DNA from: Carya illinoinensis | Taxonomy: Eukaryota; Streptophyta; Magnoliopsida; Fagales; Juglandaceae | Assembly (NCBI RefSeq): GCF_018687715.1 | Contig: NC_056752.1 | Span: 49,880,653-49,944,652, forward strand | Direction: 5' to 3' | DNA length: 64,000 nt | Shown: piece by piece, positions 23,927 to 36,100 of the stretch | Layout of the letters: the number at the start of each line of letters is the position of its first letter | Numbering within the stretch: position 1 is the first letter of the stretch | Notes under the pieces: model-generated | What the model saw: the letters and a program-made list of their open reading frames with translations, nothing else | Databases searched by the model: none | Told to the model about the DNA's origin: nothing | Made by a program: the position numbers and the translations under genes

Positions 23927-26710
23927 TCAAAGTTTCGACTCCAAATCGAGACGAGCTTTCTTCATGCTCCAAGCACTAAGTGTGAATTGGACATTCTCAG
24001 TTCCATTATTGAAAACGTGCAAGTGGGCCTTATCATCAATTGCCAACGTGGGGTAAACTCTAGCCGTGATGCAAGCTTTTCCTTTTCCACCAAAGCTCTC
24101 CACAATGGAATGATCAATCTGGAGAAAATAATTTTACATTGTGATGAAATTAAGGACTCAGAAACGCATCAAGATGGAAAATTCATATTATTAAATGGGA
24201 TATGTAGACACGTATGGTAATGGTCATAGATCTCAAACAAATCATTAGTCAAAATGATTGAGTATGAACATATTCTTTGAATCTTACTCAATAGAGGATA
24301 CGTAATCTACTGCCAAATTCTTAAAAAACGGATTTTTTCTACAAGGATCAGAGTTTGAAATGTCTTTAAAAACTTTGGTGGTCAATACTTGTATAGAGTT
24401 TCCCATCACTGCAACGTAGGTGAGGTCATGAACATTCAGAAAGTTTGACTTTCTCACAATGCAATGTATAGAAATTGGAATATTATTTCCGAAGTTTCAT
24501 AGAAACTTACCAAACTTCTGAGCGACACCTTCTCGCGTGAAGGGTCCACATCCAGAAAAGCCCCATAATTCGTCTTGTCATTGTTATTATTCAAGGAAGA
24601 CCTGTCAACGAGAGAAAAAAGCATTAAAAGTTAAAAGAAGTTCAAGACTTCCAAGTTTTTTCAGTTTGTTTTTGTTTGGAAGTTTTGTTAAGACCTGCTT
24701 TGGTCGCTGCACATTAACACCACATATTTGTTATGGCCTTTGAATATTCTAAAGAACACTGCTGTGTACTCTTGCAAGCCCTTTGAAGCCAAAACTAGCA
24801 GTCCAAATGGTCCCAAACCCCCTTTAACTGATGCACCCTTTTTGCTGCACAGCTCTTGTGGATTTGTCCAACTTGGGTTCAGCACTTCTGCTTTCTCCAA
24901 CTCACTTATTCCGAATGAAACCTCAACATCAGCCTGTGGATGTAGAAAACAAAAGAAAATCACTGTTTTAGCACATATATAGTAGCACTAACGATCGGCA
25001 ATATCATTCCTTATCACAAAAAAAAATTGACAGGCAATATCATTATATCAATCTATTGGTGGGTTTGAAACTATATCTGTAGTTACACGTTCTAAGATCC
25101 CGTTTCTGAATTACAACCAAAAAGTATTCACCTGCACTGCTGTGACACCAGAAACTTCGAGTGCTGATCCTCCCTCAAGCACTTGCTTAGGCAAGTGGAC
25201 TTCGTGTCCACGCAGCTTTTCAATTTCTCTTATGGGCCACTGTACCAATTGTTTTCCGGATGTATCCAGCCAAAGTATCCTTGGAATTGCCTGCAAAATG
25301 TGCTCCAAAAAACAGCTTCGATTAATAAAGCTAAACAAATGCTGATTTCTGCTATAGTCCGACTCTGTAACTTGGTAGGCCTAGACCATTCTATATAGCA
25401 ATAATGGACAGAATTACCTGTACTCCAGACCATCCCTTCTTAATATCATCATTGACACTCGAAGACTCATTGATCCAACCCAACAAAATTCTTCTGTTCT
25501 TTGCGCTGTCAAAGAAAGTTTTCGAAGCATAATACTTTCCATAATCATATCTCAACCCTGAGTCGCTGTCCACCTGCCCCTTGTCTGGAACGTAGTTATC
25601 CTTGCCAAGGTTATAAGTTCCAATCGTGTAGTACTCGTGTTTGGTGTTGTCCAAGCTCACCTTAAGCACATGTTTAACATCCGGACCCATGATTGATGTG
25701 TCAACACCAAGTTCCGAATTGACCAAAACCGGGAAAAAATCAGGGCATTCCCACATTCCGGTGTCCTTGGCCGAGTGAAGTGGGTGCTGGGATTTAACCC
25801 AACGAATGAAGTCTTTACTTCTATAAAGAATAGCTAATCCCCTGGTGTGCCTTTTACTTCCAATGATCACTCTCCAAGTGCCATCAGGGCCTAACCAAGC
25901 AGAGGTTGGGTCCCTAAAGGAGCTTGCATTGATTTGGTTAGCCGAAGTGGGTGCCATCAATGGATTTTTGGGGGACTTGACCCATTCCCTAAGGTATGGA
26001 TCAGAGAGATTTTTGGGAATGGCCAAATTTTGGACCTGTTGGTCCTGGGGGTCAATTCCTGTGTAGAGAATAACTGGGGTGCCCCAGGGGAGGATTGTGG
26101 TGGAGCCAGACCAGCAGCCGTTGATATCGGACTGCTGTGATGGGTAGATGGCCGGCTCATGTGGGGTCCAGTTCACCAAGTCCGTTGACGTAGAGTGTGC
26201 CCAGACAATGTTGCCCCAAACTGCACCTTTGGGATTGTATTGGTAGAAAAGATGGTAAAGTCCCCTGTAAATCATTGGTCCTGCAGACATGAATCACAAG
26301 ATGTTAAAAGAAAACCTTTAGGGAAAAAAAAAAAAGAGAGAGAAAAAAAAAAAAACTGGAAGACCAAATGGGAAAAGAGCTTACCATTGGGATCTACATA
26401 TCCAAAGACACCCATTTGTCCGTTCCAGAATCAGAACATGTCAAGACGACAAAAACAAGGAGGAAACACAGTTAGAGATATGAAGTCGGAAAATGAGACA
26501 GCAAAGAAGGTAAAAACAAAAGGTCAAAGAAATACCATTGATCCAGTTTTGGGGGGGTTGGAAGTGATAAGAAGTTCTATAAGGCTGATGTTCAGAAGGA
26601 GATGAAGAAACTTGAAGGTTTCTGTAAACATGATGGGAAGCTTCAAGCTCAACAACAGCATGGCGGAGAAGGAGAAAACAGAAAACCAGCCAAGCAGAAG
26701 AGATGGCCAT
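23927..26710 (-). CDS. GH32 beta-fructofuranosidase, cell-wall-invertase / fructan-exohydrolase type (tandem copy 1)
   Basis: Secreted GH32 enzyme that hydrolyses terminal fructosyl bonds, 575 aa. Exons in transcription order: 26710-26536, 26393-26385 (9 nt), 26280-25418, 25290-25132, 24933-24695, 24601-24511, 24118-23927. The mini-exon supplies DPN of the NWINDPNG motif, a hallmark of plant invertase genes. There is an N-terminal hydrophobic signal ([13 protein letters not shown]). Catalytic residues: nucleophile D59 (NDPNG), transition-state D185 (FRDP), acid/base E239 (WECPD; the Pro is of cell-wall type, vacuolar enzymes have Val). The residue equivalent to Asp239 of Arabidopsis cwINV1 is N285 (GTYNLGK) while the Lys three residues on is kept (K288). 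Loss of that Asp is known to shift activity from sucrose towards fructans, so this may be an exohydrolase or a defective invertase. The C-terminal beta-sandwich includes [12 protein letters not shown] and [13 protein letters not shown]. Confidence 0.93.
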
Positions 26711-26760
26711 GTTGCTTTGTGAGAATGAGAGGAAAAGTAATGAATACTATGAGTCTATGA

Positions 26761-26770
26761 CTATTTATAG
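26761..26770 (-). promoter_or_regulatory. Probable TATA box of GH32 copy 1
   Basis: The minus strand reads ctataaatag about 50 bases before the start codon. Copy 2 has the closely similar cataaatag. Confidence 0.55.
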
Positions 26771-28209
26771 AGAGAGAGCTCTGAAGGCGCCGTGTATGAG
26801 AGGATGGATAAGGGGAGAAGGATCCACGAAATATGGGAATTATGTTAAGTCAAAAGTCAACAACGGTGGTGTGACATATATATATATATATATTTCTATA
26901 GACACAAACACACCCCGAAGACATTGATTTGTTAAACAACTGCAGATCCAGTTATGGTGGGATCGATTAGATAAAAAATAAAAAATATTAGAAAAAAAAG
27001 TTATGGTGGGATCTGAAGAACATGAGCTCAGATCCCAGGAGAACAATTGCTGTGGGTACAAAACCAGGCATCAAGGCAAGTAGAAAAATAATTAATTGTG
27101 TGTGTGTGTGTGTTTTTATGAGGGAAATAACAGGATGGACAACAAGCATCGTATTTACATTGCTCTATTTGATAAAATAATATAAAAAGCTTCCTGCATT
27201 TGGGTAGTATGTATATATATGTAGGGGTGCATACAGTATATATGTATACTGTTTAAACTACCCTATTGTCCACAAGTGGCTGGCAGGCTGTTATATATAA
27301 CATCCAACTCGTGAAACTTGTTCTTCCCACAACATGAAAAATCTCCCTATAAAACATGCAGCATGCTCCTTCAAAGCCTTGGTGCTTAGCCTGTTAGCTC
27401 ATGATTAATCTTAGCAGCAAGAGTGGTGGTTCGTGATTTAGAAAAATAAAAAAGAAAATTGTCAAGTACTAGATTATTGATTGATGCCAACCTATGTCAG
27501 AAAAAGTATCCATAACCGACATTATTACAGTCTACAATATCTTTGAATTTCCAAAAAATGAAATATTACACCCTACGTTCAATTTCTTTCTTTCTTCTAT
27601 TTTTTGTCCAGAGAACGTAATTATTTTGATAAGAAACAAAGACCATTCATTTTTTCTTGCATTGTTGCACGTGGAAGATAAAGACATTGATATTTAAATT
27701 TGAATAAAAATTTTATATGCAGTTATATTTTTATGTATTTTATCAGTATAATTAATTGTATCATTTTTTTAATATAAAATAATTATTTTTATCAAACACA
27801 TTAATAAATTACACAAAAACTAGTAAAACTGTATGTATCTAAAAACTACAAAACTGCTTCCTTGATTTTGCATACAGAAAAGAGAGAAAAATGCGCAGAC
27901 TGGTTAGACTTGTCGACCCAAATTGATCGATCAATTATGGCGAGCTTGACCGGCCTACGTGCGTTTCAACAATTACGTGTTTGAATCCTAAACTACTTTC
28001 TCAATCATGTAATTCATGTTTACCTTAGAGATTAATAATTAACACAAGGAAATGAAGGGAACAGAACAGGTTACAGATTACATGCAGTTACATGGTATAT
28101 ATATATATATACGGTGTCCCCGGATGATGCTTTGGCTGAAAGAATATGGTTGGTTTGGTCGAGCGAGTTACGTTAATATATCTGATCTTGATCATGATCT
28201 TAATTTGTT
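26771..28209. other. Spacer between the two GH32 genes
   Basis: Promoter side of copy 1 and 3' flank of copy 2. It has a short TA run at 26877-26893 and a GT run at about 27098-27113. A weakly palindromic AT-rich stretch at about 27705-27840 could be a decayed MITE. No gene is seen. Confidence 0.5.
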
Positions 28210-31200
28210 TCAATTTATTTGAGCTTTCTTCATGCTCCAAGCACTCAATCTGGTGATCCCAATATTCTGAGTTCCATTATTGAAAACATACAAGTGAGCC
28301 TCAGCATCATTAATGGCCAATGTAGGATAAACCCTAGCTGTGATGCAAGCCTTTCCTTCTGCACCAAAGCTCTCCACAATAGAGTGATCAATCTGTAACA
28401 ATTTTAATTAAAGGATCAAATTCTGGAACATTAATGGATTAATTAGGACACAAAACCAGGAAACATGTATACATAAGATTAATTAGGAAGCAATATCAAA
28501 GGTACAAAAGTCAAATGGTCAGGTACATATATATCAGCTAGCGGTCCTGTTATATTCATGATTGCGTGTAAATGTGTAGGCATTGACTTCTAGGCATACG
28601 TGGTTTGTTTACCCTAACCAAAAGTAGCTTTATTTGCTTCTCACGTATTACTGCCATGTTCAATTTTAATACAGACGAGGTCGAGGGACACATGCCAAAG
28701 ACGTGGGGCTAGCTAGATCTTGCTTTGTTTAAAGCAATAGGCAATTGTTTTTTATAGTACTGCTCGACCATTAAAAAAAACCAACACATGATTTGTGGGA
28801 AAGGGAATATAAAACAAAGTTAAGCTTTGTATTTAGCACTGGTGCCTTTATTTAGTTTTGATTTGACAGAATAGGTTTAAGTATGGAGGTTTTTGAAGGA
28901 CGAAATAATCATCCAAAATAGACGTTCTTCTTTTTGTTGTTTTTGATAAAATAGAAAGCAGTAAACGAAAACAACCAGTAGGGAGGGGCTTGGTGGGTAA
29001 GGAAGACTTGATCAGAAAGAAAGGGGGCGATGTATACCGAAGTGGCCGGTGGCACTTTTGGTAGGGCTGGACTCTGAATTAAGCATACTGTATACATGTA
29101 AAGGCGTGGAGAACATGATTACATGACTTTTCATTATTTAGAAAGCAAAGATTTTCACGGATATTATCACAGCAACTCACCAAGCTTCTTAGTGACAGCT
29201 TCTCCAGAACAGGGTCCACATCCACAAATGCCCCATAAATGGTCTTATCGTTATCTTGATTCAAAGAAGATCTGCCACACGATTTACACCCAAAAATAAT
29301 TTCAAAGTTTGAACTTTTGCCACAATTTTGCCGACTTGATCAGAGAGAGAGAGAGAGAGAGACCTGCTTTGGTCGCTGCACATGAGCACCACATATTTGT
29401 TATGGCCTTTGAATATTCTGTAGAATACTGCTGTATACTCCTGCAGGCCCTCTGAAGCCAAAACTAGCAACCCAAATGGCCCTAGGCCACCTTTAACTGA
29501 TGCATCCTTTCTGCTACAAAGTACTTGTGGGTTGGTCCAACTTGGATCCAGCACTTCAGCTTTAATAAACTCACTTATTTCAAATGAAATCACAACGTCT
29601 GCCTGACAAGGATTGACGTTTAGGAAAATAATGATCAATACATGCAAAGGGGAAAAATAATAGCGTTTGTTTTGGCCTAGCTAGTGGGTTCTCCAAATAA
29701 CCATGAGAATACAAATTTACCATGCTGCTTTAACAGCTTAATTTGTGTTGTATAATCACATTACCGAATTAAAACAAAAGGTTCACCTGTGCTGCTGTGA
29801 GACCAGAAACTTCAAGCACTGATCCCCCACTTAGCACTTGGTAAGGCAACTCGATCTGGGTTCCACGCAACTTTTCAATTTCTTTGATTGGCCATTGCAC
29901 CAATTGTTTTCCAGATTCATCGAGCCAAATACTCCTTGGAATCGCCTGCAAAATGTGTCCAGAAACAGAGAAAAAATGTCGTTGCCCACTAATATTACAA
30001 GTCGTGATGGTTAATATTCACATTACAACTTGATATTTAAAGCATTCCTATAGAACTAGAATTACCTGAACCCCAGACCATCCCTTCTTCATATCATCAA
30101 TGATACTTGAAGATTCATTTACCCAACCCCACAAGATCCTTCTGTGGAGTGGGTTCTTGTTGTCAAAGAAAGTCTTTGAGGCATAAAATTTTCCATAATC
30201 ATATCGCATGCTCGAGTCTTCATTGAATTGTCCGTTATCCGGAATGAAGATATCCTTGTCCTTGTTATAAGTCCCGATCATGTAGTAATCATGTAGTATG
30301 TTAAAGAAGCTCACCTTGAGCACATATCTGACATCCGGACCATTACTTGAAGTGTCAATACCAAGCGGGCTTTCGATCAAAACTGGATAAAAATCAGGAC
30401 ATTCCCACATTCCTGTGTCCTTAGCAGAGCAAAGTGGTTTTTCAGCTTCTTCCCAATGAAAAAAATCATTACTCTTAAAGAGAATTGCCAAGCCCCGTTC
30501 TTTCTTTTGGCTGCCAATGATCACTCTCCAATTCCCATCACGGCCAAGCCAAGCAGTGGATGGGTCTCTGAAACAGGTTGCATTGATTTTGTTCTTGGAA
30601 TTGGGTGCCAGTAGTGGATTATGTTTGAACTTAACCCATTCCCTAAGGAATGGGTCAGAAAAGTTCTTGGGCGCAGCCAAGTTTTGTACTTGGCGATTCT
30701 CAGCGTCAATTCCAGTGTAGAGGATGACCGGGTGGTCTCCGGGGAGGATCGTGACGGAACCCGACCAGCAGCCGTTGATATCGGACTGCTGTGATGGGTA
30801 CATTGCTGGATCATGTGGGGTCCAATTCACGAGATCCGTTGATGTAGAGTGGCCCCAGATAACATTGCTGCTCCAAACTGCGGCTTTTGGGTTATATTGG
30901 TAGAACAGATGGTAGATTCCGAAACGTAACATTGGTCCTACAAATATTACATTACTATGTAAATTACATTGTCCTAATTAAATTAGCTTGAATAGAACCC
31001 AGCAAGGAATAGACCCGAACTTGACCTGCATTATTTGTATTGTTTGCACTTCGCATACATTACATTGCGTTGTAGTTTAGAAGAACTTGAACCAAAAGAT
31101 TAGCTGCTTATATGGTTTCTTGGTTTGGTTGATGATTACCCATACCCAAGGATGATTTTCCAGCAGGTAATAATACTTTCTAAGTTGAATCAAAAGAAAT

Positions 31201-31679
31201 AAGAGTGAAGATAAAAAGAGATGAAAGAAGCAACGGTGAGGAAATTTACCATTAGGATCTGTGCATCCAAAGACACCCATTTGTCCATTCCACCATCACA
31301 AACATGTCACAGGTGAAAATCAAGATGCGAAAAAAAAAAAAAAAAAAAAAAAAACACTGTAAGAGCTATTAAGCAGTAAACTGAAAAGAACAAGAAGTTG
31401 AAGAAACAGACTATAATGTAAACCAAAGAAAAAAAATTTTCTTTGGTTTAAATATTGAAGAAAAGGGAAGAGGAAACTCGTCAGGTGAGGAATACCATTC
31501 ATCCAATTGTTGGGAGGCTGGAAGTGATAAGAAGTTCGGTAAGGTTGATTCCCAGAATTAGAATATTGTGCAGTTTGATGTCCGTTTCGGCAAACGTGGT
31601 GGAAACCCTCAAGCTCAAGAACACCACTATAGCCAAAGAGGGAAAAGAAGAACATTAGCCAGATACAAGACACAACCAT
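28210..31679 (-). CDS. GH32 beta-fructofuranosidase, cell-wall-invertase / fructan-exohydrolase type (tandem copy 2)
   Basis: A tandem paralogue of the preceding gene with the same seven-exon plan, 578 aa. Exons in transcription order: 31679-31496, 31258-31250 (9 nt), 30937-30066, 29945-29787, 29602-29364, 29271-29181, 28392-28210. Exons 4, 5 and 6 have the same length in both copies (159, 239, 91 nt). There is an N-terminal signal ([19 protein letters not shown]). Catalytic residues: D62 (NWMNDPNG), D189 (FRDP), E243 (WECPD). The position equivalent to Asp239 of cwINV1 is N289 (GTYNKDK), and the Lys is kept at K292. The sequence right after the start of GH32 blade 1 ([10 protein letters not shown]) differs from copy 1 ([10 protein letters not shown]), as do several surface loops, so the pair is not recent. 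Its product is probably apoplastic. Function as for copy 1, with the same caution. Confidence 0.93.
29342..29361. repeat. (GA)n run at a GH32 copy 2 splice donor
   Basis: On the coding (minus) strand the intron following exon 5 starts gtctctctctctctct, so the microsatellite begins at the donor itself. Confidence 0.85.
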
Positions 31680-33121
31680 GGTGGCTTTGGATGTAATTCT
31701 AAGCTATTTATGAGAGAAAATCAAGCTGGCTGTATATTAGCAGAGTTTAGAGGGGGATTTGAATCCACAAAATATGTATATAATGAGATGATTGATCTTC
31801 ACAAGATTTTGCTCAGAAAATCTGAAACTGTATTCAAAACGATCGAAGAATCAAATTTCTCAGGAGAGATCCCCCTACGAGTTTTGTGTCGATTGTCGAA
31901 GGAGCCGAAAGTCAACTAACAAAAGAATTAGTAATTTAGTATGACGTCGAACTACATTGTAAACGACAAAAACACAAATTTTCCAACTAAAAAAACTGAA
32001 TAATTATTCCTGTGAAATTCTTAAATCCAATAATCCTTAGAATTATTTGCACCTAAAAAATTTAAACCGTAAACTTAAAAGATAGCGTACCATCATATCA
32101 AACACTACTAAAATTATAAATATCATTTTTTATATTTAGGTAATCATTTTTATCATAATAATTTTTGTTTTCATTTTTATTTAGGTTAGAAGACAAAAAT
32201 TATGGCTTTAAGCGTATTAAACTCTGGTATTTATCATTTACAGGGTCTGATCTGGATCTCCCATTATCCTATGCATAAAGTTGTGGGCTACAGCTAGAGT
32301 GATTAGCTGTTATTATTAATAAATTCCCATTTTTAATGGGGAGAATCAAATTTCATGTGAAAAATTGTACGTAGTGATGTCTATATTTGAATTAATGGAC
32401 AACAAGATAAATATTAAATTCAAATATAATTTTATTTCATCCTATAACATGTTTAAAATTACCAATTTCTCAAAATTAAAAAGTGTCCCGTCAAGAACTT
32501 TGAAAGCATTGAGTTTCAATCAAAAGAAACTCTTTCGCTCAGGATAAAACAAATATGCTGTGTCAAAAGTTAATTGTTAAAGGTGTTGGTTGAAGTGGTA
32601 GTGGTGTCTGATATGATGGTACGGTATCTTTAAGTTTACGGTTTAAATTTTTTAGGTGCAAATAATTCTAAGGATTATTGGATTTACGAATTTTCTTTTT
32701 GAATTATTTGAACCATACTTACGAAAATCTCCTTATCAAAAATCTGTACATTCTTAAAACTAATTGGAACGTTGTTCTGGACACCAGTGTCACAATATAA
32801 ATAAATAAAGTTAATTGTTAATGAAAAGGAAATGCTAAAGAAAGTGGTAATTCGTAAATATGTGAACTGTGGGGAGGTTCTTGTAATTTGGCCCTTCATA
32901 ATTGTTGCTATGAAGGTGCTGGGTGTCATTGCGTTTTCAGTCATCGATTCATAAGTCTGGAAACGCATGTTATATCAGACGAACAAAGGCAGGCCGGAAA
33001 TAGATTTTCTCGGTTTCTTTCCTCAGCATCCTATTCCATATGAACCAAAAAGACCGACCTTTTTGAATTCTGAAAGGAATTCCACCTTTTCATTTCAGAC
33101 AAATTGGAAGCTTTATATCAG
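31680..33121. other. Divergent promoter region between GH32 copy 2 and the PhnP-like gene
   Basis: A TATA-like cataaatag on the minus strand at about 31704-31712 serves GH32 copy 2. A TIR element (about 32009-32701) occupies the middle. A small open frame at 32365-32547 lies within that element and has no recognisable family. Confidence 0.5.
32009..32701. mobile_element. DNA element with about 95-bp inverted ends
   Basis: Left end 32014-32108 and right end 32597-32696 are inverted copies at high identity; both contain aatccaataatccttagaat, ttgcacctaaaaaattt and accatcatatcaaacact-like blocks. The 7-mer aattatt flanks both sides (32002-32008 and 32702-32708) and may be the target duplication. 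The roughly 490-bp interior has no transposase. A non-autonomous hAT-like or foldback element is likely, class not certain. Confidence 0.65.
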
Positions 33122-36100
33122 ATGGTTCTATTTCTGGGCACAATTTGCCCTTCTCCTTCTCTATCCTGTTTTGCCCTTTACAGACGCCAAATCTTGCGCA
33201 AAAGTTCTGCCATTTCGGTTCCCAGAAATGGGTTCTCTCCCTTCAGACGAATCTTTCAGGCTTCGCTTCAATCTAGTAAGTTCAACCTTATTAAGCGTTT
33301 TTCAAGAGCTCCCCCCAACCCCCTGCTAGGCTCCCATACAATCTAATGGGTATTATGTTTACTGCCTGAGTTTTTATGTATTGGATGATGTCTAAACAAA
33401 CTAATGTTTTATGGGCATTTGGAATGTTGAGCAGTTATGCTCTTTTTGTTTGAATGAAACTTGTTTGGTTGGGATGGGTTTCAATCTTAATTCATGCTCT
33501 ATGGCTTTAGGGAATTTAGAATTGAAAGTTTGTTTGGAGAGAGCTTTTCTATGAACTTGGTAAGGCAGTGTGTTCAATGGAAAACTCCGTTTCTGGGTGT
33601 TGATGACTTTGATGCATGCAAAAGCATTGATCTTAATAAGGCTGATGGTACTGTGAAGTATCGGCATTTCCAATAGATATGTTAACTCCGTTTCTGGGTG
33701 ATGATGGCTTTTTATGCATGTAAAAGCTTTGATGGATTTTAGTAAGGATGATGTAGCGATGAATTGTGGGGGCATTTGGGACAAATACATGCATTGACCA
33801 GGTGTAAAGTAGTTAGTCAATTCACTTCGTAAATTTGACATTTTTTTAGTTATCTATCTAAGAGATTTTGATCACCTGAATATTTTTTGCTTCAATGAGT
33901 TTAAGTCGGCTTACATGGTTAGTATTGTGTTGCAGTAATTAACAATTTAGGTTTATTAATATGTATCTAATAATGTTTCTTTGGTTTTCTATAACACAAA
34001 AGCCTTATGGGGTTTTGAAGATTATCTAGTTTCAATTTGCGTTTTGAAAATCTTATGTTGAATGTGGTAAAAGGTGGTTGACATTTAAATAAGGAAAAAT
34101 CTAGTTGGAAGCACAATTGTACACTAATCTACGTACCAATTTAATGTGATTGGTCAAAAAGTAGATTTTATTGAAAACAGTGTTAATTTAAATTTTAAGT
34201 ATGAAGGAATCAGTATTGGTAAGCAGATTAGTATGTGACTTTGCTTGTATGTAGCAAAACTCTTTAAATAATGTAGCTAGCATGCTAGGTCATTTTTTCA
34301 GGACTTTTTGTTTGTTTTTCTTACACGTTGTTTAGGTTTGGAGCTGTCAAGTCATGGTTATTATTTTCTATGGATTTGGATTTGTTTTGAACACTAGCAA
34401 AACCTTGTACCATCAAGTTGCCAATAAATCGACATATAAGGAGAATGATAGATAATTACAATGAATGCTATGGATTTGATTTGTTTTTTCACGTGCTCAC
34501 ATCTTCGTTGGGTTTCCAAAACTTACTTTAAATATGCTCACGGTACTGCACGAGATATGAGACTCTGATTGTTTTAGCTGACCTCATGTGGGTGTTAGTG
34601 CAACAACTCTAAGCCCCTTCTTCCCCGCCCAGTTAAATAAATATTGTAATTTGATTAAATGTTTTTGGTTGAGGATCTATGCTTCTCCCAAACATTTTAC
34701 TATCAGGAACAAATATCAGTAGGCACCACATGGAGACTTTATGATGGTATTTATAAACTTTTCGGGGCTTTAAATGAGCAGTGATACTGTTTTGCATTAC
34801 AGATTCTACAAATGAGGATGCTGGATTGCAGTTACCTGCCGACCTATCAGAAATCATATTTATGGGGACAGGAACTAGTGAAGGGGTTCCACGTGTGAGC
34901 TGCCTGACAAATCCTTTAAAGACATGTCCGGTATGGTTGCAGAAGTGTAGTGCTTAGAAAAATTTGCCATTTGATTGGCTAAAATGTGCTTCGATTGCTT
35001 AAAGTTCTTTCCAAATACATATTTGATTTTTCAAAGAGCTGGAATGCTTTTTGGTTCTGGTAGGTTTGCTCAAAAGCTGTGGAACCAGGTAATAAAAATA
35101 GAAGACTCAACACAAGCATCCTTATTCGTTATCCTAGGGCCTCTGGAAGATGTAACATTCTCATAGATGCTGGAAAGTAAGGAAAATTATTCTTATTCTG
35201 ACTATGCTTACGTTTCTACAATGGATAATTTCTTTTTCATTAACTAACCCTGAGGGGTAGCTTAATTGGTCAGGCCTTGGGTTTGCTCCCCAATGGTCAC
35301 TAGTTCGAGTCCCCTTAGGACCACTGGAGGTTTACCTGGCTGTTAACTTCAAGGCCCCGTGGGATTAGTTGAGGTGCGCGCAAGCTGGCCTGGACACCCA
35401 AGGATATCAAAATTTCTTTTTCATTAACTGTCCTTTTACTTTAATACCACATAGTGACTTGTGGAGAAGGTCAGACCTGCACACCTATTGCATATTCACA
35501 AGTTGTATCATCTTTCTTGTTCATATTTGCTAGTTTAGAATTGAAATTTATCTGTCCCTTGCTCTCCAGGTTAAGTCAACCGCAGGCCTTGTTGCACTGT
35601 GGTACTGGCTGGCTCCATTACGAAATGTCTAGCTATTGAGTCTACATTCTCATTAGCAGTTTTATAAACTCTGTTGGTTTAAAGCTATCTCATTAAAGTA
35701 TTAATGTATGGTAGTAATAATAATGGTATTAGTGAAATAGTATTGATGATAATTAAGTGATGTAAAATGTTGTAATTTTATTGAAGTTATTATTAGTCAT
35801 TCTCATGCTGACAACGCCTGATGAGAATAACCTCATGAACCCTAACTTTTAAAAAAAAAATGTTGTAATTTTTATCTATCAAAATGAGGAGAAAATAATT
35901 GTTGTTCCTCAATACTGAATTTTGTGCTATGTAAAAAATAGTGCAAGAAAGACTTACATGTGATGAAAGGAGATAACGAATGATTACCCTTTTTTTTTTG
36001 CTATTTCCATACCAAATACCTTTTTAGTGAGATTTTTCTCCTTTTCTTTCTATTTTTAATTTTCAAATTCTGCTGTGCAGGTTCTTCTATCACAGTGCCC

